Translations under genes and position numbers: made by a program
Origin: CAZCFB01 sp964511535
GTDB lineage: Bacteria; Myxococcota_A; Polyangia; GCA-2747355; CAZCFB01
Assembly (NCBI GenBank): GCA_964511535.1
Contig: CAZEFW010000079.1
Location: forward strand, 1 to 40,702
Reading direction: 5' to 3'
DNA: 40,702 nt
Shown: positions 1 to 13,497 of the stretch, one piece after another
How the letters are laid out: each line of letters begins with the position of its first letter
Numbering within the stretch: the stretch's first letter is position 1
Notes under the pieces: generated by a model
What the model was told of the DNA's origin: nothing
The model's input: the letters and a program-made list of their open reading frames with translations, nothing else
Database searches by the model: none

Positions 1-178
1 CAAGGCAACGCGCGTGCACAGGCCGGCGAATGCAAGCGGCCGCGTCCGGCCGGAAGGATAAGGTGTCGACTTTCGCCGGTGATTTGCTTCTATCTCCAAT
101 GGAGTTGAGCAGTGATCAGTTCGGGGCTGTCCACGGCAACGATTGCGGGTCGTCGAAAATGCTCACCCGCGTTTTGAG
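1..178. other. Region downstream of carB, no gene supported
   Basis: This stretch lies 3' of carB at the window edge. I see no convincing reading frame and no clear hairpin followed by a T run. A short GC-rich inverted motif (GGCCGCGTCCGGCC, around 38-51) is present but weak. A gene extending in from outside the window cannot be excluded. Confidence 0.4.
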
Positions 179-3440
<3,262 letters not shown>

Positions 3441-3454
<14 letters not shown>

Positions 3455-4592
3455 GGTTCATCACCTCGATGAAGCGGTCGAAGTAGGGCAGGGCGTCCCG
3501 GGGCCCGGGGGAGGCCTCCGGGTGGTACTGCACGGAGAAGGCCGGCATGTCCGGGTGAGCGATGCCCTCGACGGTGCGGTCGTTCAGGTTCAGGTGCGTC
3601 ACCGAAAAGCCGCTGTGCAGCGGGCCGTCCTTGACCGCGAAGCCGTGGTTCTGGCTGGTGATCTCCACCACCTTGTCGGCCAGGCGCTGCACCGGGTGGT
3701 TGGCGCCGCGGTGGCCGAAGGGCAGCTTGAAGGTCTCGGCGCCCGCGGCCAGCGACAGCACCTGGTGGCCCAGGCAGATGCCGAACAGCGGCATGCGCGC
3801 GTCGAGCACCGCCCGCAAGGTCTCGGCGGCGTAGTCCACGGCGGCCGGGTCGCCCGGGCCGTTGGAGGCCATCAGGCCGTGGTAGCCCCCGCCCAGGATG
3901 TCATCCGCCGGGGTGGACGCGGGCAGCACCGTCACCTGGCAGCCGCGCCAGGCCAGCTCGCGCAAGATCGAGCGCTTGACCCCCAGGTCGAGCACCGCCA
4001 CGCGGAGGCCGTCGCCCGGGCGCGCGCCGCGCTCCGGCGCAGGGTGCCACACGGGCGACAGGTCGGCGGGGTCGAAGTCGTACGGCTCGGCGCAGGTCAC
4101 CTCGGCAGCCAGGTCAGCGCCCTCCATGGAGGGCGACGCCTTGACCTGCTCCAGGGCCGCTGGCTCGGCCGTATCGGCCGAAAACAGCCCGGCGCGCATG
4201 GCGCCGCGGGTGCGCAGGTGCAGGGTGATGGCCCGGGTGTTGGCGCCCACCAGCAGGGGAGCGCCGGCCTGCTCCAGCCACGCCGGCAGGTCCTGCGTCG
4301 AGCGCCAGTTGCTGGGCCGGGGGGACAGCGACCGCACCACCGCGCCGGCGGCCTTGACGCCGTCCGACTCGAGGTCCTCCGGGTTGGTGCCGACGTTGCC
4401 CTGGTGCGGGGCGGTGAAGGTGACGATCTGGCGCTGGTAGGAGGGGTCGGTCAACACCTCCTGGTAGCCGGAGTGCGAGGTGTTGAAGACCGCCTCGCCG
4501 GTGGCGCCCGGGTCACCCAACAGCCGAGTGCCTTCGAAGCGCGCGCCGTCCTCGAGCAGGAGGTAACCGCCGCTGCTGGAATACCGATCCAA
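3441..4592 (-). CDS. carA: Carbamoyl-phosphate synthase small (glutaminase) subunit, TTG start
   Basis: CarA hydrolyses glutamine and passes ammonia to CarB. The class I amidotransferase domain shows the nucleophile elbow GICLGHQ with Cys273, and HPE with His357 and Glu359, matching the E. coli triad order (Cys269, His353, Glu355). The N-terminal domain begins YLLLEDGARFEG, a normal CarA start. I chose a TTG start (383 aa, E. coli 382). It has a GGAG ribosome site 7-8 nt upstream, and the same GGAG-to-TTGGATC block precedes the neighbouring SGNH hydrolase gene. An in-frame upstream start would give 406 residues with an unusual N-terminus. The gene is first in a carAB operon with its own promoter between it and the gene at 4689. 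Confidence 0.95.
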
Positions 4593-4633
4593 GGGATAGC
4601 TCCGTGGGAGTACGGGTTGGGGTATAGGCAGTA

Positions 4634-4661
4634 GGTGTATGTAGAACGCCCCGCGTGTCAA
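4634..4661 (-). promoter_or_regulatory. Probable sigma70-type promoter of carAB
   Basis: A perfect -35 hexamer TTGACA lies at 4661-4656. A weak -10 (TACACC) follows 16 nt later at 4639-4634. The leader to the TTG start is about 40 nt. The -35 with its downstream CGGGG..CGTTCTAC block is nearly repeated at 6876. No pyrimidine-type attenuator or arginine box was recognised. Confidence 0.5.
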
Positions 4662-4688
4662 GCGGGATGGGGGGATGACACGGGGATG

Positions 4689-6797
4689 TCACAGAGGGGA
4701 AGAGGCTCGCCTCCGGAGGATATCCAGCGCCGCCGGCGCCACGGCCTCGCCGATGACGGCGTGGCCCAGGGCGGTGGGGTGGATGAAGTCGTAGTAGATG
4801 GTGTCTCCCGCCAGGCCGCCGCCGGCCCGTCGCAGGTCCGGGATCGGGTCCACCACCGGGTCGCCATGCCAGCCCGCCGCCCGGAGCACCGCCTGATGGA
4901 TCTCAGGAGGGAAGCAGCCGGGTTCGGGGCTGGCCGCGCCCGAGGCGGTCCCGCGCCTGCACAGACGCTCGTTCTGACCCTGGAGCAGCCAGAGCACCTC
5001 CACGCCGTGACGGCGCGCGGCGGCGGCAGCGCGGATCAGGTTCTCCTGCAGGATCGTGGCGGTCAGGACCGGCCGCAGGCGCGAGCTGACCTCCCCCGAG
5101 GCGATGGCAGAGGGCCCGTCTTGCGGGTAAAGCCGAGCCTCGCGCAGGGCCTTGTTTCCCCGGTGCAGCAGCGTGGAGAGGCTCCAACGCTCGGACATGA
5201 ACCGGGTCCGCCAGGCTTCTGCCGGCCATCGTTGGAGCTGCTTCGCCCGCACGGCGTTGGCGTAGTCGTTGTGGCCCAGCATGAAGATCAGCAGGTCCGG
5301 CTGGTAGGCGAGGGCTTCGAGGGTCCAGTGGAAGATCTCGTCCGAGACGGCCCCCACGCGGCCGAGGTTGAACACCTGCACCCGCCGGCCGCCGGTGGTC
5401 CGCTCCAGGCGATGCCGAAGCACCCCTGGCCAGGCCTCCTCCTCCAGGTAGGACAGGCCGAAGACGGAGGAGGCGCCCATGGCGAAGACGCGCAGGCTGC
5501 CGGGCGGCTTCGCGCGGGAGAGCTCGGACAGGCGTGAGCTGCCCGCCTTTCCGGCTGTGCGTGCCCACCCCGGCGCGCCGGCGCGCCCGCGCTTGAACAG
5601 GGGCATGTCCTGGATGCGTGGGTCGAGGCAGGAGCGGGTGTGGGCCAGCGGCTTGATCCCCACCAGGGAGAGGGCCCCCTCGGCAGCCGGGAGGAGCAGC
5701 AGGAGCAGCACCACGGCCGCACCGCGCAGGGGCCAGGGGGAGCGGACCCTGGCACGGAGCAGCAGGAGAAGCAGCAGGAGCGCCCCGAGGGCTGCCACCA
5801 GCAGCGGCGCGTTGAGGAGACGCAGCGGGGAAGATGGTACGTGGCCCTGGACCATGGGGCTGGAGGAGCGCGCGGGCGCCGCGCGTAGATCTTGAGGCAC
5901 ATGATCGAGCAGCGGCTGGGGGTCGAGCAGCCGCCGCGGCGCAACGCCGGCCAGCTGCTGGTGGATGAGCCGATGGAGCCGCGCCATTCCAGCTGCCGGC
6001 GGCGGCGGCTGGGCGGCACGGAGCACCTGGCCCATGGCGGTCATGGTCTCCCGCTCCGCCCTGCATGGGATGGCGGCAGCCGCGGCGGCGGCGGCCAAAG
6101 GACCCTCGCCGCTCACCACCACCGCGGCCAGTGTCAGCTGCACCAGCTCATGGATCAGCGCGAAGGCGGTGTTGCCCGCGTCGGAGCGCAGGCTGTTCAT
6201 CCCTCGCCGCCCTTCGGTGAGCCTGGCCATGAGCCACGCCCGGGTGTGCTGCTCCAGCAGCGGCTCGAGGTCGCGTCTCAGGGGCGCTGGCAGCTCGAGC
6301 TTTGTCCGCCGGGCGCCCTCCTGCCAGCACACCGCCATCTCTGCCAGCGCGACGGTCAACAGGCCATCGAACTTCGCCTCACGGATCCGCGCTGCCAGAT
6401 CTTCGGCATCGAGGGTGAAGATCCCGAGCAGCAGCCGGCGGTAGATGTCCGGGTCCTCGGGCAGCAGGCCCCTGGCCTTGGCCATGAGGAAGGCCTGAAA
6501 CATCAGCGGGAACAGGGCCGGGTCCCTGCGCGCCGCGCTGATACGCGCCCCGGCGATTTGCGCAGACCAGGGGGCCCCGGGAGCGAGCAAGGGCTGAATG
6601 TCCCGCGGGGCGAGGGGCCGAGACGGCCTGGAGAGAAGCGCCACCACCGCGGCCTGTCGGGTCAGCCGGGGGGCCTGCAACAGCTCGTCCACCAGCGCCG
6701 AATGGTCCTGCGCGTGACCCCTGGCCGCCGGCAGGAGCAACAGCAAGAGCATCGCGCCGGGCAGCAGACGCCCGGTGCCGCTGGGGTGCAGATCCAA
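4689..6797 (-). CDS. Membrane-anchored SGNH/GDSL-family hydrolase, TTG start
   Basis: The 702-residue protein has an N-terminal signal sequence (Leu-rich, ending near ARGHAQ) and a ~300-residue helical, Ala/Leu-rich domain I do not recognise. One or two hydrophobic segments follow at ~330-375, then a C-terminal SGNH hydrolase domain from ~434. The SGNH blocks are present: MGASSVFG (Ser443), NLGRVG (Gly479/482), LGHND (Asn510) and DFIHP (Asp670, His673). These suggest an esterase or O-acetyl/acyl hydrolase acting outside the cytoplasmic membrane; the substrate is unknown. The start is a TTG with GGAG upstream. A promoter-leader block like that of carA precedes it. The gene stands alone between carA and the lipoprotein gene at 6933. 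Confidence 0.82.
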   Translation of the reverse strand: MDLHPSGTGRLLPGAMLLLLLLPAARGHAQDHSALVDELLQAPRLTRQAAVVALLSRPSRPLAPRDIQPLLAPGAPWSAQIAGARISAARRDPALFPLMFQAFLMAKARGLLPEDPDIYRRLLLGIFTLDAEDLAARIREAKFDGLLTVALAEMAVCWQEGARRTKLELPAPLRRDLEPLLEQHTRAWLMARLTEGRRGMNSLRSDAGNTAFALIHELVQLTLAAVVVSGEGPLAAAAAAAAIPCRAERETMTAMGQVLRAAQPPPPAAGMARLHRLIHQQLAGVAPRRLLDPQPLLDHVPQDLRAAPARSSSPMVQGHVPSSPLRLLNAPLLVAALGALLLLLLLLRARVRSPWPLRGAAVVLLLLLLPAAEGALSLVGIKPLAHTRSCLDPRIQDMPLFKRGRAGAPGWARTAGKAGSSRLSELSRAKPPGSLRVFAMGASSVFGLSYLEEEAWPGVLRHRLERTTGGRRVQVFNLGRVGAVSDEIFHWTLEALAYQPDLLIFMLGHNDYANAVRAKQLQRWPAEAWRTRFMSERWSLSTLLHRGNKALREARLYPQDGPSAIASGEVSSRLRPVLTATILQENLIRAAAAARRHGVEVLWLLQGQNERLCRRGTASGAASPEPGCFPPEIHQAVLRAAGWHGDPVVDPIPDLRRAGGGLAGDTIYYDFIHPTALGHAVIGEAVAPAALDILRRRASSPL

Positions 6798-6848
6798 TGG
6801 ATAACTCCGTGGGAGCGCAGGTTGGTGTTGTCAGAAGGTTCAAGTTGT

Positions 6849-6876
6849 TTGTGAGGTAGAACGACCCCGGTGTCAA
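6849..6876 (-). promoter_or_regulatory. Probable promoter of the SGNH hydrolase gene
   Basis: A perfect TTGACA sits at 6876-6871, with a poor -10 (TCACAA or CACAAA) 16-17 nt later. It is recognisable mainly because the -35 region, a CGTTCTAC block and the distal CTCCCACGGAG...TTGGATC leader all match the carA upstream region, with an extra 10 nt in the middle. Confidence 0.4.
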
Positions 6877-6932
6877 ACGGAGGGCAGGGTGTCTTCGAGG
6901 GGTCCGGGCAGCGGCGCGCGGTGAAGGCGCGC

Positions 6933-7787
6933 TCAGGGACCCGGCTTCTTCACCGAGAGGTCATCGATGTACCACCCGGCGTTGTTCACGGCTTGCGAGG
7001 CCATGAAGTGGAAGCTGATGGTGACGGTCTTGCCGGCGTACTTGTCCAGGTACAGCTCCTGCTTGACCCACGCGGTGGGCTTGGTCGCCTTGGGGAAGCA
7101 GTACTGCTTGAGCACCTTGGAGCCGCTCCCGTCATGGACGCGCACCTCGTTCCAGTCGAAGTAGTAGTTGATGTCGACCCACTGGTAGAAATACAGGCTG
7201 ATCAGGGGCCAGCCGGAGGGGAGCTTCACCCGAAACCGCAGGATGCTGTCGTCGTTGATGTTCTGGTTCTTGCACACCGCGGTTGAGCCGCTCTGGCTGG
7301 TGGCGCTGTTGCCCAGCGGCGAGTAGCAGCGGTTGAGCCGGGTGCCCCACATCCCCTTGCCCGAGTGGGGCTTGGGTGGTGGGGTGGGATTGTCGCAACC
7401 TGGGGCCTTGGCGTTGAACTTGTAAGCCGTTCCCCACTCCCAGTCCTTGGTGCCCACCAGGCCCCCCTTGCCCGCCTCGAAGTTGAGGGACAGCGGCACC
7501 TGGAGCACCTTGAGCTGGCTGCCCGAGCTGTCCGGGCGTGGCAGGTCGGCCGGGGGCCGGCTGTCGCGCTTTCCCCGGTCGATGAGCCGCTTGTCCTGTT
7601 TGCCGCGGTCGCGCTTGCCCGCGTCGGGCCGGCGCCAGCTGTCAGGCGTCGCGCCGTCCCGCCCGGCGGGGTTGATGCCGTGAGGGTCCCACGGGTTGTC
7701 GCGCTCCCTGGCGCAGGACGCGGTCAGGGCGGGCGCGGCCAGCAGGGCCAGCAGGGCAGCGGCGCGGCGCGCGCGGGGGCTGACCAT
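6933..7787 (-). CDS. Lipoprotein with Asp/Lys/Arg-rich linker and C-terminal jelly-roll-like domain
   Basis: This 284-residue protein has a signal peptide and lipobox LTASC (Cys ~25), followed by NPWDPHGIN and a charged low-complexity linker (GKRDRGKQDKRLIDRGKRD). The C-terminal ~190 residues are Trp/Tyr-rich and end GWYIDDLSV. That ending is typical of MAM/concanavalin-like and immune-inhibitor-A-associated beta-sandwich domains, which suggests ligand or glycan binding, not catalysis. Four or five Cys could pair. Its ATG overlaps the stop of the TPR/PEGA gene (TGATG), so it is the last gene of the kinase operon. It may be the surface output or sensor partner of that operon; this is inference. 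Confidence 0.75.
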   Translation of the reverse strand: MVSPRARRAAALLALLAAPALTASCARERDNPWDPHGINPAGRDGATPDSWRRPDAGKRDRGKQDKRLIDRGKRDSRPPADLPRPDSSGSQLKVLQVPLSLNFEAGKGGLVGTKDWEWGTAYKFNAKAPGCDNPTPPPKPHSGKGMWGTRLNRCYSPLGNSATSQSGSTAVCKNQNINDDSILRFRVKLPSGWPLISLYFYQWVDINYYFDWNEVRVHDGSGSKVLKQYCFPKATKPTAWVKQELYLDKYAGKTVTISFHFMASQAVNNAGWYIDDLSVKKPGP

Positions 7788-8795
7788 CAGAACCCTCCCG
7801 TGAGGGAGAGGCCCACCGCGCGGTGGTCGGCGGAGAGGCCCAGGCGCAGGTCATGGCCCGCTCGCGCTGCGCGCTCCTCTGGCGGGCGGGTCAGCAGCAG
7901 GTAGACCGCCACGCCCGCTGCCGCCGCCGCGGCGCCGGCCAGCACATGGCCGCCGATGTAGAGCCGCTCGGCGGCCTGCACCCGGGCCCACCGGTCGTCG
8001 AAGGCGCTGGCGGGATCGGCGGCCGACAGCGCGCTGTAGTCGTCGTAGGCCGTGTTGGCCCGGCTGCCGCCCACGCCGTAGAACGCGGCGGCGCCGGCTG
8101 CGCAGGCGACGCTCAGGCCCAGGGCGGTCCAGGCCCAGGTGTCGCGGCTGGTCCTGGACCCGGCGTCGGCGGCGCGGGCGGCAGGGGCTTCGGCGCGCCC
8201 GGCCGCGAGGGGCTGAAGCTTCACCGTCAGCGTGCGCCGTTGCCCCGCCACTGCGACCACCGGCTCCTGGCGTGGGGCGTACCCGGCGGCGCGCACCTCC
8301 ACGCGGTGCTCACCGGGCCACAGGTAGATCGGCCAGGGCCGGCCGGCGTCGACGCAGCACCTGCCGTCCACCGTGATACGGGCCCCCCCGGCGGCGGTGA
8401 CGACCTTCAGCCTGCCGAGCTTCCGGCGCAGCCGCGACAGCTGGTTCGCCACCTGTCGAACCATGTGCCCCGGCGAAACCGCGCGCCCCTTGTGCAGGAA
8501 CCGCTCGAAGGCGTCGGCCGCCTCGGGATCCCGCCCGAGCCGTTGCAGCACGATGCCGGTGTTCAGGTCGATCTTGTAGCTCGGGTACTGCTCGTACGCC
8601 GCGCGGTACCGCTCCAGAGCGCCGGCCAGATCGCCGCGTCGCTCCAGCTCGCGGCCCTGCTTGAACAGCGCCGCGGCGCGCGTCTTGTCGTCGCTGGCGC
8701 TGGCGCCGGCAGGCAGCGCCAGCTGCGCCACAATCGCTGCCGCCACCAGCAGCAGCGCAGGAGGGAGGATCGTGCGCCCGGCGGCGCTGTGGGCG

Positions 8796-8806
<11 letters not shown>
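7787..8806 (-). CDS. TPR and PEGA domain membrane protein
   Basis: The 339-residue protein has an N-terminal signal or anchor (to ASASDD) and TPR-like helices at ~40-110 (ALFKQGRELERRGDLAGALE, YKIDLNTGIVLQRLG). A PEGA domain follows at ~133-200 (GARITVDGRCC, WPGEHRVEVRAAGY). Two hydrophobic segments lie at ~225-250 and ~290-315. This layout is common in Myxococcota downstream of Ser/Thr kinases. The PEGA part is expected to bind surface structures in the periplasm. The start overlaps the kinase stop by 11 bp, and its own stop overlaps the next ATG, so expression is coupled. The vicinal Cys pair in the PEGA domain is uncommon. Confidence 0.82.
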
Positions 8807-10484
<1,678 letters not shown>

Positions 10485-10606
10485 GCCACTCCCTCCGGCG
10501 GCGGTGCTTCAAGGATGGTATCGGAGGCCAACTCCAGGAGGCAAGGTCGCGCCGAGTGAGCGGGCGTCGACCTGGCGCGCTCAGGGACCCGGGCGCGCGG
10601 CCTGCG

Positions 10607-12298
10607 TCACGGCAGGTACTTGCCGAATTGCGACGGCAGCGACGAGTACGACACGCCGCGGGCCAGGACCTTCATGGTCTTGGCGTCGATGAGCAGGTTG
10701 TTCGGGATGCTGCCGGTGAACGCGCCCTTGGACGCGCTGTACTTGAGGTAGTACTTGCTGCAGCGCTTCTTCGGGTCCATGCCCGTGGCGTGTGCCGAGC
10801 CGTAGGTGCTGATCCAGGCGTCGAGCCCCGACTGGTTGGGCGGCGAGCTCTTGTTGCTGCCCGAGTTGTGAACCTGCATGATCCTCAGCCCCTTGCCTCC
10901 CCACTTTGAAATCCACCCAGCGAACTGCTGGGTCTCGGTTTTGCAGCTCGGTCACCAGAAGGCCGAGATGTTGAGCAGGAGCAGCTTGGCCCCGCCCTTG
11001 GCCAGGTCGCTCAGCTTGACCACCTGCAGGTTCTTGTCGTCGGCGAGGGTGCCGTTGTTGTTGGCGTCGCGGTAGCCCACCATGGCGAAGTCGTCGATGA
11101 CGTCGCCCACGTTGAAGATCGGGTAGGTGATTCCCGACGAGCAGGTTGGGTACTTGCCCCCCGGCTTGAGCGCCGGGCCGCACTGCTTCTTGCCCGAGCT
11201 GCCGATGGTGTAGCACTTGTGGCCGCCGCCGCAGGAGCCGCTGGAGGTGCAGTCCGAGCCGCAGAACGGCTCCTCGGTCAGGTTGAAGGCCAGGCAAAGG
11301 CCGCCCGGGTTGCAGTGGTCGTTCTTGGTGCAGTAGCTGCAGACCCCGCCGTTGCCCTTGCAGCTGCCCCCCTTGGGCTGGCAGTAGTGTCCGCCGGCCA
11401 CCGCCTTGCAGCTGGCGGCCATGGGGCACTCGGTGCTGCCGGGGTTGCACTTGCGGGCGCAGTACTTGCCCCCCAGCATGGCCACGCACTTGTGGCCGGT
11501 GGGGCAGGAGCCGTCGTGGGCGCAGGTCGAGCAGAAGCGCCGCGGCCGGCAGTAGCGCGGTGAGCCCGCGCCGGCGGAGGTCTCGCACTCGTAGGCCGGC
11601 GGGCACTCCAGGTCGCTCTTGCAGGTGCCGCGGCAGTAGGTGGCCCAGTCGTACTTGGTGCCGGTGCAGGTCAGGCCGCCGGGGCAGCTGGCGGAGATGC
11701 CGCAGAACTTGCCCACCTGCGGGTTGAAGGCCGCCTTGGAGCAGAACACCCGCTTGCCGTTGTCGCTGTTGCACACCTGGCCCGTCGGGCAGTCCGACGG
11801 CTTGGTGCAATTCTTGGCGCACTTGCCCTGGTAGCACACGCCGCCCGGGCACTGGGCGTCGTTGGCGCACGTGCCGCCGGTGCTGGTGCCCGCGCACTTG
11901 CCCGCCTCGCACTTGCCGCTGGCGCACTCCTCCTTGTTCAGGCAGGCGGCCCCCTTGGGCGATGCCCCGGGCGCGCACTTGCCGCCGACGCACTTCATGG
12001 TCTTGCAATGGGCCTTGCCGGTGCAGGGCGCGCCCACGCCCTTGAGCTGCGAGGCGATGCACACGCCGAGGTGACAGCGCCCCTCCTTGCACTCAACGTT
12101 GGCGCTGCAGGGCTGGCCCACCTCTTTCTTTTTGCCGCCGGTCCAGCTGTCCTGCTTGCCGCCGGGCTTGCTGTCCTTCTTTCCGGTGGCCGGGCCGTCC
12201 ATCTTGCCCCCGTCGGGCGGCCGGTTGTTGTTTCCAGATCCAGAGCACGCCAGGGCCAACAGGCCCGCGGCCACCACCAGGGTCCACCTGAGGTTCAT
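10607..12298 (-). CDS. Probable selenoprotein: Cys-rich lipoprotein with redoxin domain, TGA read as selenocysteine (U449)
   Basis: The reading frame runs 564 codons from an ATG behind GGAGGAGG to a TGA at 10607-10609, interrupted only by TGA at 10954-10952. Residues 1-18 are a lipoprotein signal (LLALAC, Cys18), followed by a Gly/Lys/Asp linker. Residues ~60-390 hold many repeated Cys motifs of the CxxxxxCxxGxC type, seen in extracellular disulfide-rich modules. Residues ~395-563 look like an AhpC/TlpA-type redoxin: GDVIDDFAMVGYRD, KLLLLNISAFW, then TGA-Pro-Ser-Cys-Lys-Thr-Glu, PNNLLIDAKT and a C-terminal helix. The TGA sits exactly where family members have the first Cys of WCxxC, giving UxxC (U449, C452). 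A SECIS-like hairpin follows. Without readthrough the protein ends at 448 residues and lacks its active site. The gene lies 34 bp after the phosphate transporter gene. A nonsense mutation of TGC is the alternative. Confidence 0.8.
10915..10933 (-). promoter_or_regulatory. SECIS-like hairpin downstream of the in-frame TGA
   Basis: On the minus strand a perfect 7-bp stem ACCCAGC / GCTGGGT closes a 5-nt loop AGTTC. The apical loop begins 25 nt after the TGA and has G as its second base, followed by T (GU in RNA). This agrees with the bacterial SECIS pattern as I know it: loop roughly 16-37 nt after UGA, and a G within the first two loop bases bound by SelB. It lies inside the coding sequence and remains translatable. 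No covariation data are available here. Confidence 0.7.
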
Positions 12299-12332
12299 GG
12301 GTTCCGCCTCCTCCCGTTGAGACGGGACGATC

Positions 12333-13301
12333 CTACCAGGAGACGCGGGTCAGCAGCGAGTAGAACAAAAACGAGACCACCCCGGACATGGAGGGCACCG
12401 CGATCCAGCCGATGACCACCTCGGCGATCTTGCGTTTGGACACGGTCTTGATGCCGTGGACCATGCCGATGCCGAGCAGCGCGCCGATGATGGACTGGGA
12501 GGTGGAGACCGGGATCCCCATCATGGAGAACAGGTGCAGCCCGAAGGCCGACGAGATCTGCACCGCGGTGGCGCTCTGCATATCCAGGGGGATGATGTCG
12601 CGGCCCACGGTCTCGGCCACGCCGCGGCCGAATACCAGCGCGCCCATGGCGATGGACAGCGCCCCGGCCACGGTGAGGATGCGGACGTCCAGCACCTGCG
12701 TCTCCAGCGCCACGATGGGCCCGATGGCGTTGCCCAGGTTGTTGGCGCCCAGGGAGTAGGCGGCGTAGCCCGCGGTGACCACCACGGTGATGGTGAGGAA
12801 CTGCTGCACCGTGCGGGACGACTCGAACCGCCGCAGGCCCCAGCGCAGCAGCCGGTAGATGATGTTGGTCAGGGCCATGGTCAGGATCGGGCAGAAGACC
12901 CAGCACTGGCCGATGCGGATCAGCTTGGCCCACTTGACCGTCAGGTCCCCGGCCACGCCCACGCCGGCCACGGCGCCCACCACGGACTGGGAGGTGGACA
13001 CCGGGATGCGGAAGAAGGTGGCCAGCGTGACGAACAGCCCGCCACACAAGAGCGCCGCCATCACCCCCAGAGGCGTGATCGGGTCGGAGACGATGCCCTT
13101 GCCCACGGTCTTGACCACATCGCCGCCCTGCAGCAGGGCCCCGGCCACCACGCACACCGCCACCAGGATGATGGCTGTCCGGTAGCGCATGAGCCCGGCT
13201 CCCACGGACGCGCCGATGCAGTTGGCCGCGTCGTTGGCGCCGATATTAGCCCCGACGTACAGGCCGCCGAGGATAACGAGTACGATCATTGTTGTGGTCA
13301 T
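12333..13301 (-). CDS. Inorganic phosphate transporter, PiT family
   Basis: This 322-residue integral membrane protein has about 8-10 hydrophobic segments and the inverted-repeat signature of PiT carriers: GANDAANCIG near the N-terminus and GANNLGNAIGP in the second half, each followed by PVSTSQS. It should import phosphate (or a metal-phosphate complex) with protons or sodium. It is shorter than E. coli PitA (499 aa) and lacks the large central loop, like many bacterial and archaeal Pit proteins. It is divergent from a DUF47 gene, the usual partner. The intergenic region has a Pho-box-like array. The probable selenoprotein gene follows after 34 bp and may be co-transcribed. Confidence 0.93.
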   Translation of the reverse strand: MTTTMIVLVILGGLYVGANIGANDAANCIGASVGAGLMRYRTAIILVAVCVVAGALLQGGDVVKTVGKGIVSDPITPLGVMAALLCGGLFVTLATFFRIPVSTSQSVVGAVAGVGVAGDLTVKWAKLIRIGQCWVFCPILTMALTNIIYRLLRWGLRRFESSRTVQQFLTITVVVTAGYAAYSLGANNLGNAIGPIVALETQVLDVRILTVAGALSIAMGALVFGRGVAETVGRDIIPLDMQSATAVQISSAFGLHLFSMMGIPVSTSQSIIGALLGIGMVHGIKTVSKRKIAEVVIGWIAVPSMSGVVSFLFYSLLTRVSW

Positions 13302-13354
13302 GCTACGTGAGACGCCTCAAATAAAAACCAATTTTGTCGGATAGTTCCGCTATT

Positions 13355-13394
13355 CTGTCAAGTGAATTTCATGATGTTGTCACATGAATGTCAA
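13355..13394 (+). promoter_or_regulatory. Pho-box-like array (four 7-bp repeats at 11-bp spacing)
   Basis: Four direct repeats are spaced exactly 11 bp start to start: CTGTCAA (13355), ATTTCAT (13366), TTGTCAC (13377) and ATGTCAA (13388). The 7-4-7 architecture and TGTCA core match PhoB boxes (CTGTCAT repeats). The second repeat is the weakest. The array lies between the divergent PiT and DUF47 genes, 54 bp from the PiT start and 103 bp from the DUF47 start. It reads toward DUF47. No strong -10 is obvious in either direction, so which promoter it serves is not settled. Confidence 0.65.
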
Positions 13395-13428
13395 AAAACT
13401 GACCTCGGGAGTTGACGGGAGAGCCCCG

Positions 13429-13482
13429 ATGGCCATGATCTGGATCAACAAGCCGCACCAGGACCAGGCCGGAAAACGTTAG
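13429..13482 (+). CDS. Possible 17-codon leader ORF upstream of the DUF47 gene
   Basis: An ATG preceded by GGGAGAG opens a short frame, MAMIWINKPHQDQAGKR, ending in TAG 15 bp before the DUF47 start. It could be a leader peptide or chance. No pausing motif or attenuator hairpin supports a regulatory role, so confidence is low. Confidence 0.2.
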   Translation: MAMIWINKPHQDQAGKR

Positions 13483-13497
13483 CCCAGGAGCCGACGC

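Noticed and set aside
4593..4661. PyrR attenuator or riboswitch upstream of carA
   Set aside because: The ~40-nt leader is too short and shows no terminator/antiterminator pair.
10607..10879. Separate 90-codon gene downstream of the Cys-rich protein
   Set aside because: It is in the same frame as the upstream gene, starts mid-fold (MQVHNSG) with no ribosome site, and completes the redoxin domain across the TGA.
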